This document shows, one piece after another, positions 1 to 5,277 of a stretch of 6,021 bases of DNA (the stretch's first letter is position 1; every line of letters starts with the position of its first letter). The translations under genes were made by a program, and so were the position numbers. The stretch is from Sphingobacterium thalpophilum (GTDB lineage: Bacteria; Bacteroidota; Bacteroidia; Flavobacteriales; Flavobacteriaceae), in contig CALPOS020000137.1 of the NCBI GenBank assembly GCA_943325255.2, positions 1 to 6,021 on the forward strand. Reading direction: 5' to 3'. The notes under the pieces are model-generated. The model saw only the letters and a program-made list of their open reading frames with translations. It ran no database searches and was not told the DNA's origin.

Positions 1-1021
1 AATACATCTGTTTTTCTTCATCCCAGCCTTTTTCTACATATTTTTCAGCACTTTCGGGATTGATAAAATCCATCTTAATTTGGATATGTGTATCTAAATT
101 AATGACGTTCTTAATTGATTTTCGTGCATCTGAAACCGCCGCATTGGCAATTGGAAATGTGGTCACGTCTTCGATGGAATACTTTTCCCCTTTATCGACT
201 TTATAATTCTTGAATTCTGGAATCAAGTCAGGGTTGTCTAATACTTCATTCAGGAAATTAGATTCTTCAAATTGATCGTTTTTGGCAAAATAATTTACCG
301 ATCGATTCATAAACATCACTTCTTCTTTCTTGTCTTCCGCAGGAAAAACGACGTCTTTGGCAAATCCTTGGCAGAATTTTAAGTACTTCTTAGTGATAAA
401 ATTTTCGTCCTCAAAAGCGTCAACAGAAAGAAAGTGCTCTAACCAATAACGAGCATCATATCGGTTACTATCAACTGACAAAATTTTGTAACCTTCCTCT
501 TTTTTATGATTGAAAATCAAACAGCCTTTGTCCAGTTTGTTGAGGTTTATTCCTTGTTGCAGAATCATCTCTAGCGTCGTGCCTTTCTCTTCAAATTGCA
601 TGAAATCACTTTGTATTTCGCTCTTAAAAATACCTACTGCATCAACAATGGTGTTGTCGATATTTAAATTGGTCAAGTAGGTCACATACACTTCACCATT
701 CTTGATATGTGGATGATTGGACTGCTCAAACAAATGCTTGGTAATTTTCTTAGAAACCTCGTGAACACTGCTTGGATTGTCAAAAATTTCAGTGACTAAT
801 TTATACATATCATTATAGTCCAAATCGACTTCATGTGCAAATTGAAAGTAGTTTTCTTCTTTTTCTCGAAATGGCTTTAAGAAGTACTCTTTCAGCAATG
901 GTACAATTTCATCGTTCAAATTGTATTGCTGATCTGATAAGAAAATTGCTTCGCTCCGGCTTTTATTTCCCACTCTGTGAATGGATAGGTTTTCGATGTG
1001 GGTGTTGTATAGGTTGATCAT
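1..1021 (-). CDS. Nucleoid-associated protein, YejK/NdpA family (3' end outside window)
   Basis: I translated 340 codons from the ATG at 1021 down to the window edge with no stop. The protein reads as the 37-kDa nucleoid-associated family (PF04245; E. coli YejK/NdpA, about 335 aa), so only a few C-terminal residues are probably missing. The recognisable core is GINLNKLDKGCLIFN at about residues 157-171, followed by a GYKIL strand and a DARYWLEHFLSVD segment, as in Bacteroidota members. The N-terminus (MINLYNTHIENLSIHRVG) also fits. Family members bind DNA in the nucleoid; their exact role is poorly defined. The start is well fixed: the frame upstream contains no ATG before an in-frame TAA about 50 bases away. 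There is no Shine-Dalgarno sequence, and the bases directly upstream belong to an 8-bp tandem repeat. No TAnnTTTG promoter is visible close by, so expression may rely on transcription entering from upstream. The family call is from memory of its motifs. Confidence 0.8.
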   Translation of the reverse strand, partial: MINLYNTHIENLSIHRVGNKSRSEAIFLSDQQYNLNDEIVPLLKEYFLKPFREKEENYFQFAHEVDLDYNDMYKLVTEIFDNPSSVHEVSKKITKHLFEQSNHPHIKNGEVYVTYLTNLNIDNTIVDAVGIFKSEIQSDFMQFEEKGTTLEMILQQGINLNKLDKGCLIFNHKKEEGYKILSVDSNRYDARYWLEHFLSVDAFEDENFITKKYLKFCQGFAKDVVFPAEDKKEEVMFMNRSVNYFAKNDQFEESNFLNEVLDNPDLIPEFKNYKVDKGEKYSIEDVTTFPIANAAVSDARKSIKNVINLDTHIQIKMDFINPESAEKYVEKGWDEEKQMY

Positions 1022-1026
1022 GTTTG

Positions 1027-1066
1027 AGTTGCTGAGTCGCTGAGTTTCTGAGTTTCTGAGTTTTTT
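1027..1066. repeat. Left inverted-repeat arm made of 8-bp tandem units
   Basis: Five consecutive 8-bp units (TGAGTTGC, TGAGTCGC, TGAGTTTC, TGAGTTTC, TGAGTTTT) run from 1025 to 1064. Read against the reverse complement of 1461-1500, positions 1027-1066 match at 35 of 40 bases, the mismatches being 1038, 1039, 1047, 1054 and 1055. The mismatches fall in the variable positions of the units, and the TGAG core is kept in all. The arm lies between the start codon of the nucleoid-associated protein gene and the stop codon of the broken four-helix-bundle gene. Confidence 0.9.
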
Positions 1067-1424
1067 AGTTTACCGAATTTACTTTTTTGGTAAAAGAAAT
1101 AATCATCGCTTCTAATTCTCGGCTGTTCTCATATAATTGGTTAAATTCTTTTTCGTTTATGTAATTAACATTTTTTGCAATTTCAATTTGGGTTTGATAT
1201 TCAAATAAAGAGCTGACAGCAATATTTAAAAACCTTCCAAATTCTTTATTGCTTTATCTTCCGTATCCTTCAGCAATATTACTCGGAATGGAAACTGTAC
1301 ATCTTCTAATTTGAGATGTCAAACCAAAAATTTCTTCTTTAGGGAATTTTTGTGTTAGTTGATAGTTTTTGGTAACTAAAGTCATTGATTTTTGCCAGAT
1401 TAGCAAATCCCGGAAAGTTTTCAT
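1065..1424 (-). pseudogene. Four-helix-bundle (S23/IVS-type) protein gene with in-frame stop
   Basis: The 120-codon frame from the ATG at 1424 to the TAA at 1067-1065 gives a protein of the usual family length (about 119 aa), but codon 57 (1256-1254) is TAA. Before the stop the sequence has MKTFRDLLIWQKSM, then LTSQIRRCTVSIPSNIAEGYGR. After it comes SNKEFGRFLNIAVSSLFEYQ, then TQIEIA and a final helix. These are the hallmark segments of the S23 / 23S-rRNA intervening-sequence family (PF05635). Both halves remain in one frame with no indel, so a single substitution is enough to explain the break; the family usually has a polar residue here, so AAA (Lys) to TAA is a likely route. Nothing else is decayed, which suggests a recent event or a sequencing error. 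The role of the family outside rRNA is unknown; small helical pentamers are known from structures. A 56-residue product could still be made. Confidence 0.85.
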
Positions 1425-1449
1425 ATGGCGTATATTTAAATTTTGAATT

Positions 1450-1457
1450 CAAATATA
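1450..1457 (-). promoter_or_regulatory. Probable -7 element for the four-helix-bundle gene
   Basis: TATATTTG on the minus strand fits the Bacteroidota -7 consensus TAnnTTTG. It ends 26 bases before the ATG at 1424. The -33 TTTG at the usual spacing is not clear, because the upstream DNA is the inverted-repeat arm; a GTTG lies a little further away than the typical spacing. The same octamer precedes two other genes in this window. Confidence 0.4.
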
Positions 1458-1460
1458 ACC

Positions 1461-1500
1461 AAAAAACTCAGTCACTCAGCAACTCAGTCACTCAGCAACT
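1461..1500. repeat. Right inverted-repeat arm made of 8-bp tandem units
   Basis: On the plus strand the units are ACTCAGTC, ACTCAGCA, ACTCAGTC and ACTCAGCA (1466-1497) followed by a partial fifth unit, preceded by a run of A. The units alternate strictly, unlike those in the left arm. The arm pairs with 1027-1066 at 35 of 40 positions. It ends 3 bases from the stop codon of the neighbouring pRiA4b ORF-3 family gene. Confidence 0.9.
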
Positions 1501-1503
1501 TTT

Positions 1504-2052
1504 TCAATTCCAATTCTCCTCAAACCCATAATCTTCGAAACTTTCGCCACTTTCATTATCATCAAACATGTCGAGGTCGTCTTGATCCAAATCATCTTCA
1601 AATTCACCATAAATATCATCGGTCATATCGGCTTCAAATGATTTGTCTCCAGCATCCATTGGCATAATTCCATGAGAAAATAAAGTACTCGGATAGGTTT
1701 CTCCGACTTCAATTTCTTCAATGGCCGCTAATTCAACCAAAAACGTCCACATATTCAGAAAATCATAGACATATATAATCTTCGTATGTTCTTTATCGAG
1801 AATAGAAGACAAAGGATAATCTGCCATCGTTTTCATTTCACCAGCAACATCGCCTGTGTCAAAAAGCGGAATTTCTTCGTCTTGATTCCACTGGTTGTCA
1901 CAGGTATAAAAAGACGCCAATTCCAATCCATCAAAGTCGAATGCATTAACGATAGCGTTGTGTAAGTCTTCTAGGGTGTCTTCATCAAGTATGGCGATGT
2001 CTCTAAAAATATCTTCTTCCGTATCGAGAATAACTCTGAATTTATAAACCAT
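1504..2052 (-). CDS. pRiA4b ORF-3 / IS1096 passenger family protein
   Basis: This 182-aa protein begins MVYKFRVILDTEEDIFRDI, continues with DEDTLEDLHNAIVNAFDFDG and then a FYTCDNQW segment. That order (YxFRVxL, IxRxI, TLxxLHxxIxxAF) is the signature of the pRiA4b ORF-3-like domain (PF07929), also named the IS1096 passenger TnpR family, although most members are chromosomal and not linked to a transposon. Their biochemical function is not established. A central part (about 75-120) follows, with VYDFLNMWTFLVEL and EEIEVGETYP. The last 45 residues hold 20 Asp/Glu and no Lys or Arg, so the tail is strongly acidic and probably disordered. No signal peptide or membrane segment is visible, so it should be cytoplasmic. 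The ATG at 2052 is preceded by an A-rich leader and a TAnnTTTG motif, which supports the start. No transposase or IS end is seen nearby. Confidence 0.8.
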   Translation of the reverse strand: MVYKFRVILDTEEDIFRDIAILDEDTLEDLHNAIVNAFDFDGLELASFYTCDNQWNQDEEIPLFDTGDVAGEMKTMADYPLSSILDKEHTKIIYVYDFLNMWTFLVELAAIEEIEVGETYPSTLFSHGIMPMDAGDKSFEADMTDDIYGEFEDDLDQDDLDMFDDNESGESFEDYGFEENWN

Positions 2053-2075
2053 TTTTTTTATTTTTTTTGAAAGCC

Positions 2076-2083
2076 CAAAGGTA
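2076..2083 (-). promoter_or_regulatory. Probable -7 element for the pRiA4b ORF-3 family gene
   Basis: TACCTTTG on the minus strand matches TAnnTTTG and ends 24 bases before the ATG at 2052. No TTTG is seen about 19 bases further upstream, where the 7-bp tandem repeat begins. The leader between motif and start contains two A tracts (eight A, one T, then seven A before the ATG). Confidence 0.45.
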
Positions 2084-2090
2084 AAATTAA

Positions 2091-2118
2091 TTTTAGATTT
2101 TAGATTTTAGATTTCGGA
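2091..2118. repeat. 7-bp tandem repeat TTTTAGA
   Basis: Three exact copies of TTTTAGA (2091-2111) are followed by one degenerate copy, TTTCGGA (2112-2118). The array lies just upstream of the probable -7 element of the pRiA4b ORF-3 family gene and covers its expected -33 region, so copy-number change could alter promoter spacing. That effect is inference. Confidence 0.75.
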
Positions 2119-2133
2119 TTTGTTGAAAAGATT

Positions 2134-2197
2134 TTAGCCACGAATTCACGAATAAAAATTTGAATTCATTTTCAAAAATTCGTGAATTCGTGGCTAA
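2134..2197. repeat. Perfect 20-bp inverted repeat, probable REP-like hairpin or terminator
   Basis: The arms 2134-2153 and 2178-2197 are perfectly complementary (left arm starts TTAGCCACGAATTC). They are separated by 24 bases in which TTTGAA and TTCAAA can pair again, so almost the whole 64 bases can fold into one hairpin. GAATTC occurs three times: once in each arm and once in the loop. It lies between the stop codon of the small secreted protein gene and the promoter of the next gene, so it is well placed to end transcription. The arm is not followed by a long T run on the minus strand (AAAATCTTTTC), so it is not a textbook intrinsic terminator. I recall similar sequences in intergenic regions of Flavobacterium genomes, but have not checked this. 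Confidence 0.8.
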
Positions 2198-2224
2198 CTA
2201 TTATTATCCACGTGGGCTTTTCTA

Positions 2225-2614
2225 TTACTTTTTCTCAGAGCATAGCCCAACAATTTCATGAAATACATCATGAAGTTCTGCCAATGATTTTGTCAATTCT
2301 GCATCAGATGCTTTTGCCACTACCATTTTGTGCAATGCTTTACTTTTCAATTGTAATTTTTCTGCCGAAGCTAAAATCGCAGGAGTTTTAAATTCTGCTG
2401 GAATATCCGATTTTAAAATCGCTGCAGCTTTCGTAGCCATTTCTTCCGAACGTGTTTTTAAAGGCTCTAAATTACCTTCTTCAGACGGGTGGAAAGTTTG
2501 CGACATTACTCCGTGAAATTCTTTAATAGCTGGCCACTTGTCGAACGTTGATTGCGCACTCATCGTGTTAATTGCCATTGCAAAAAGTACTATGGCTAAG
2601 GATTTCATTTTCAT
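2225..2614 (-). CDS. Small secreted helical protein of unknown function
   Basis: I do not recognise a named family. From the ATG at 2614 the product is 129 aa and starts with a Sec signal peptide, MKMKSLAIVLFAMAINTMSA, with probable cleavage near residue 20 and no lipobox cysteine, so it should be periplasmic or secreted. The mature part looks almost wholly alpha-helical, with helices around residues 28-40, 48-68, 75-100 and 104-125 and breaks at proline or glycine, suggesting a four-helix bundle. His34, His42, His95, His115, His119 and Cys125 are present; the C-terminal LHDVFHEIVGLC places two histidines and a cysteine within 11 residues. There is no CxxCH, so it is not a c-type cytochrome. 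An in-frame ATG further upstream (2680) would overlap pheT and lie before the probable promoter, so I reject it; the ATG at 2608 is an equally possible start. The gene follows pheT but seems to have its own promoter. Confidence 0.75.
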   Translation of the reverse strand: MKMKSLAIVLFAMAINTMSAQSTFDKWPAIKEFHGVMSQTFHPSEEGNLEPLKTRSEEMATKAAAILKSDIPAEFKTPAILASAEKLQLKSKALHKMVVAKASDAELTKSLAELHDVFHEIVGLCSEKK

Positions 2615-2646
2615 TTTTATGTTTTTTAAAGTTAAAATTCTATTTA

Positions 2647-2654
2647 CAAATATA
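2647..2654 (-). promoter_or_regulatory. Probable -7 element for the small secreted protein gene
   Basis: TATATTTG on the minus strand lies in the short spacer after the pheT stop codon and ends 33 bases before the ATG at 2614. It argues for separate transcription of the small gene and for the downstream start. A convincing -33 TTTG at 19 bases is not seen; the region upstream is the end of pheT. Confidence 0.45.
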
Positions 2655-2660
2655 TCCAAA

Positions 2661-5081
2661 TTATCGCAAAATGGCACCAAGTTCAGTGGTTAAATTCTTC
2701 TGTACTTTTCCCATCACTTTGTCAATTTGTTCGTCGGTTAGTGTTTTTGAAGTATCTTGTATTGTGAAGCTCACTGCATAGGATTTTTTTCCTTCAGGCA
2801 AGTTATTTCCTGTGTACACATCAAAAAGAACGACACTTTTTAGGAGGCTTTTTTCACTTTGTCTTGCAATAGCATAAATAGAATCAAAACTCACCGACTC
2901 ATCAACCAAAAGTGCTAAGTCACGGCGTACTTCAGGATAACGCGCAATGTCTACAAATTTGATTTTCGTACTGACTATCTTCAGCACAACATTCCAATTA
3001 AAATCGGCATAAAAAACCTCTTGCTTGATGTCAAAATGCTTTAAAATACTTTTTTTAACGGTGCCAAATTCAACTAAAGTTTCTTCTCCTACCGACATGC
3101 GCAAACCTTCTGCAAAAACATCCGATTTTAGCGGTTCCGTTTTTATTTTAGCAATGCCTAATCTCGAGAGGATGGCATCAACATATCCTTTAAACAAAAA
3201 GAAATCGGTCGGTTTCTGAGCGTTGGTCCAGTTTTCCGCATTTCGATCACCGCTAAGAAATATAGTTAAATGTTTTTGTTCTTCGTAACCTGTATCAAAA
3301 TTGTGATAAGACTTCCCAAATTCAAATAGTTTGAGATCTGAATTTCGTCGATTGATATTATACGAAATTGCTTCCAATCCCGAAAACAACAACGATTGAC
3401 GCATTGTAGACAAATCAGCACTCAACGGATTTAACATCGTAACATTATGTTCTTCTTTGAGCATGGCCGAGAGCGCCACATATTCTGGACTCGTCAAGGA
3501 GTTTGCCATCATTTCATGGAAACTTAAGGAATTCAGTTGATTTCCAACAATATTTTGCAATTTGTAATCTTCTGTTCTCGCTGAGTTAGAAACGGTCGCA
3601 TTCAACTTCTTAGTAAAATTAATGTTGTTGTATCCATAAACGCGCAAGATTTCTTCAATAACATCAATTTCTCGCTGAACATCTACTCGGTAAGCAGGAA
3701 TGGTCAAACCAAGACCCGCATCGGTAACACTATTAACTTTAATATCCAATGAAGCCAAAATCTTCTTGATGATTTCTTTGGAAAGCTCTTGACCAATTAA
3801 TCTCGCGGTTTTGGCAAAATTCAAGAAAACAGGAAAATCTTCTATTTTTTTAGGATAAATGTCGATAACATCAGAAGTGATTTCACCACCAGCGACTTCT
3901 TGAATGAGTAACGCTGCACGCTTTAAGGCAAACTCAGTGATGGTTGGGTCAATTCCTCTTTCAAAACGAAAAGAAGCGTCTGTGCTCAAACCATGTCTTT
4001 TCGCTGTTTTACGAACGCTTACTGGATTGAAATAAGCACTTTCTAAAAATATATTCGTCGTACTTTCGCTAACTCCAGAATTCTTTCCTCCAAAAACACC
4101 GGCAATACACATCGGACCTTTTTCGTCACAAATCATCAAATCTTCTTCGTGCAAGGTTCTTTCAATGTCATCAAGCGTCGTAAATTTGGTTCCAGCAGGC
4201 ATCGTTTTTACCAATATCTTGCCGTTTATTTTCGCAGCATCAAAAGCGTGTAGCGGTTGCCCCAATTCGTGCAAAACGTAATTGGTTACGTCGACGATAT
4301 TGTTTTTCGGATTCAGTCCAATCGATTTCAATCGGTTTTGCAACCATTCCGGTGAAGGTTTCACGGTGATTCCAGAAATGGTCACGCCACAATAGCGCGG
4401 TGCTAATTTTCCGTTTTCTACTTTGACATCTATTTTTAAAGTACGCTTGTCTATTCTAAAATTACTAACCGAAGGTGTAATCAATTCTACATTCACGCCA
4501 CTTTGAATTAATCCCGCGCGCAAGTCTCTTGCAGTTCCTAAGTGACTCATCGCATCGGCGCGATTTGGTGTTAAACCAATTTCGAAGATTTCGTCATTTT
4601 CAACTTTAAAAACTTTTGCAACAGAAGTTCCAGGTTTCAAATTGGCATCCAAAACCATAATCCCATCATGACTGGTTCCGAGTCCAATTTCGTCCTCGGC
4701 GCAAATCATACCATGACTTTCCTCATCGCGAATTTTCCCTTTCTTAATGACGAATGCATTTCCATCTTTGTCATACAAAGTCGATCCAATCGTGGCAACA
4801 GGTACTTTCTGTCCAGCAGCTACATTACTAGCGCCACATACAATTTGAACAGGAGTTCCATCTCCAAGATCAACCGTTGTTACTTTCAAGCGATCGGCAT
4901 TCGGATGTTGCACACAAGTCAAAACATGTCCAACTACAATTCCTTCCAATCCACCTTTCACAGATTGGTATTTTTCGACTACTTCCACTTCCAAACCCAA
5001 ATCAGTCAGCAAAGCGGCTGTTTCATCAGATTTCCAATCGATTTTGATAAATTGTTTTAACCAGTTGTAAGAGATTTTCAT
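2661..5081 (-). CDS. pheT: Phenylalanine--tRNA ligase beta subunit
   Basis: The 806-aa product is full length for bacterial PheT (E. coli 795). With PheS it forms the alpha2-beta2 enzyme that charges tRNA-Phe in the cytoplasm. Domains in order: N-terminal MKISYNWLKQFI; an EMAP-II-like tRNA-binding domain at about 42-155 (GIVVGHV, HPNADRLKV, IVCGASNV); the B3/4 editing domain at about 215-385; B5 at about 410-485; a catalytic-like core at about 490-700; and the FDX-ACB anticodon-binding domain at about 713-806 (RYPEVRRDLALLVD). The editing-site residues that hydrolyse Tyr-tRNA-Phe in E. coli (His265, Gly318, Glu334, Thr354, Ala356) align at a constant offset of 13 with His278, Gly331, Glu347, Thr367 and Ala369, so proofreading should work. 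The ATG at 5081 gives the standard N-terminus and lies 29 bases after a TATATTTG motif. pheS is not adjacent, unlike the E. coli pheST operon. No leader peptide or T-box is visible. Confidence 0.98.
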   Translation of the reverse strand: MKISYNWLKQFIKIDWKSDETAALLTDLGLEVEVVEKYQSVKGGLEGIVVGHVLTCVQHPNADRLKVTTVDLGDGTPVQIVCGASNVAAGQKVPVATIGSTLYDKDGNAFVIKKGKIRDEESHGMICAEDEIGLGTSHDGIMVLDANLKPGTSVAKVFKVENDEIFEIGLTPNRADAMSHLGTARDLRAGLIQSGVNVELITPSVSNFRIDKRTLKIDVKVENGKLAPRYCGVTISGITVKPSPEWLQNRLKSIGLNPKNNIVDVTNYVLHELGQPLHAFDAAKINGKILVKTMPAGTKFTTLDDIERTLHEEDLMICDEKGPMCIAGVFGGKNSGVSESTTNIFLESAYFNPVSVRKTAKRHGLSTDASFRFERGIDPTITEFALKRAALLIQEVAGGEITSDVIDIYPKKIEDFPVFLNFAKTARLIGQELSKEIIKKILASLDIKVNSVTDAGLGLTIPAYRVDVQREIDVIEEILRVYGYNNINFTKKLNATVSNSARTEDYKLQNIVGNQLNSLSFHEMMANSLTSPEYVALSAMLKEEHNVTMLNPLSADLSTMRQSLLFSGLEAISYNINRRNSDLKLFEFGKSYHNFDTGYEEQKHLTIFLSGDRNAENWTNAQKPTDFFLFKGYVDAILSRLGIAKIKTEPLKSDVFAEGLRMSVGEETLVEFGTVKKSILKHFDIKQEVFYADFNWNVVLKIVSTKIKFVDIARYPEVRRDLALLVDESVSFDSIYAIARQSEKSLLKSVVLFDVYTGNNLPEGKKSYAVSFTIQDTSKTLTDEQIDKVMGKVQKNLTTELGAILR

Positions 5082-5109
5082 GAGTGTTGTCCGTCTGTTT
5101 TAAAGGTCG

Positions 5110-5117
5110 CAAATATA
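5110..5117 (-). promoter_or_regulatory. Probable -7 element of the pheT promoter
   Basis: TATATTTG on the minus strand matches TAnnTTTG and ends 29 bases before the pheT ATG, leaving a short leader of about 20 bases. At the usual 19-base spacing the -33 region reads TTCG, a partial match to TTTG. The promoter lies in the spacer between the bestrophin-family gene and pheT, consistent with pheT being transcribed on its own. Confidence 0.5.
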
Positions 5118-5185
5118 AGCATTGCGCTTTGGAGTTCGAAAGAAAATGGTAATTTTTTGAAGCATTTTTTTTAGGAGCCGGGAAC

Positions 5186-5273
5186 CTGCTATCCGCTATA
5201 TCTTTTTTGTTTTGTCATCCCGAGCGCAGTCGAGGGACTTTCTGCAAAAACAAAAAAGGATACCGCTGCTATC
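5186..5273 (-). terminator. Repeat-type hairpin downstream of the bestrophin gene, probable terminator
   Basis: Twelve-base arms at 5202-5213 and 5247-5258 are perfectly complementary (CTTTTTTGTTTT against AAAACAAAAAAG). Outside the arms an exact 8-bp direct repeat, CTGCTATC, occurs at 5186-5193 and 5266-5273, 80 bases apart. On the minus strand the segment starts directly at the stop codon of the bestrophin-family gene (TAGCCCTGATAGCAGCGG) and precedes the pheT promoter. I recall related segments after genes in Flavobacterium genomes, which suggests a repeat family; this is from memory only. A terminator role is inferred from position and fold. Confidence 0.55.
5214..5238. repeat. GTCATCCCGAGCGCAGTCGAGGGAC-type repeat within the hairpin loop
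   Basis: The loop of the surrounding hairpin contains a GC-rich, imperfectly palindromic stretch (starts GTCATCCCGAGCG, ends TCGAGGGAC; GTC pairs with GAC and TCCC with GGGA). Its composition contrasts with the AT-rich stem around it. Sequences of this kind are, as far as I recall, scattered through many Bacteroidota genomes. Here it seems to be nested in another repeat. Confidence 0.55.
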
Positions 5274-5277
5274 AGGG

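Larger units (their letters stand above)
1025..1500 (-). mobile_element. Putative IVS-like cassette: four-helix-bundle gene between inverted repeats
   Basis: The segment consists of one small gene (broken, 1065-1424), its probable promoter (1450-1457) and two 40-bp inverted-repeat arms at the outer ends. It fills the gap between two unrelated genes almost exactly, ending 5 bases from the start codon of one and 3 bases from the stop codon of the other. Known biology: proteins of this family are encoded in intervening sequences of 23S rRNA genes, for example in Leptospira, whose complementary ends pair into a stem. That the segment moves, or that its RNA behaves like an intervening sequence, is my inference. 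I see no clear target-site duplication and no transposase. An alternative is a stationary gene with locally expanded repeats. Confidence 0.45.

Noticed and set aside
1025..1064. CRISPR-like array
   Set aside because: The units are only 8 bp, directly adjacent without spacers, and no cas gene is present.
1065..2052. Toxin-antitoxin pair formed by the four-helix-bundle gene and its acidic neighbour
   Set aside because: Both family assignments point elsewhere, the genes do not overlap, and a repeat arm separates them.
2208..2215. CCACGTGG palindrome as an operator
   Set aside because: A single 8-bp palindrome in a spacer is too little evidence, and it lies downstream of a stop codon, not at a promoter.
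2615..2680. Longer N-terminus for the small secreted protein from the ATG at 2680
   Set aside because: It would overlap the end of pheT, bury the signal peptide behind 22 extra residues and start upstream of the probable promoter.
4668..5060. Open frame of 130 codons on the plus strand, antisense to pheT
   Set aside because: It lies wholly inside pheT, its translation has no recognisable domain and there is no TAnnTTTG motif suited to it. It is a shadow of the true frame.
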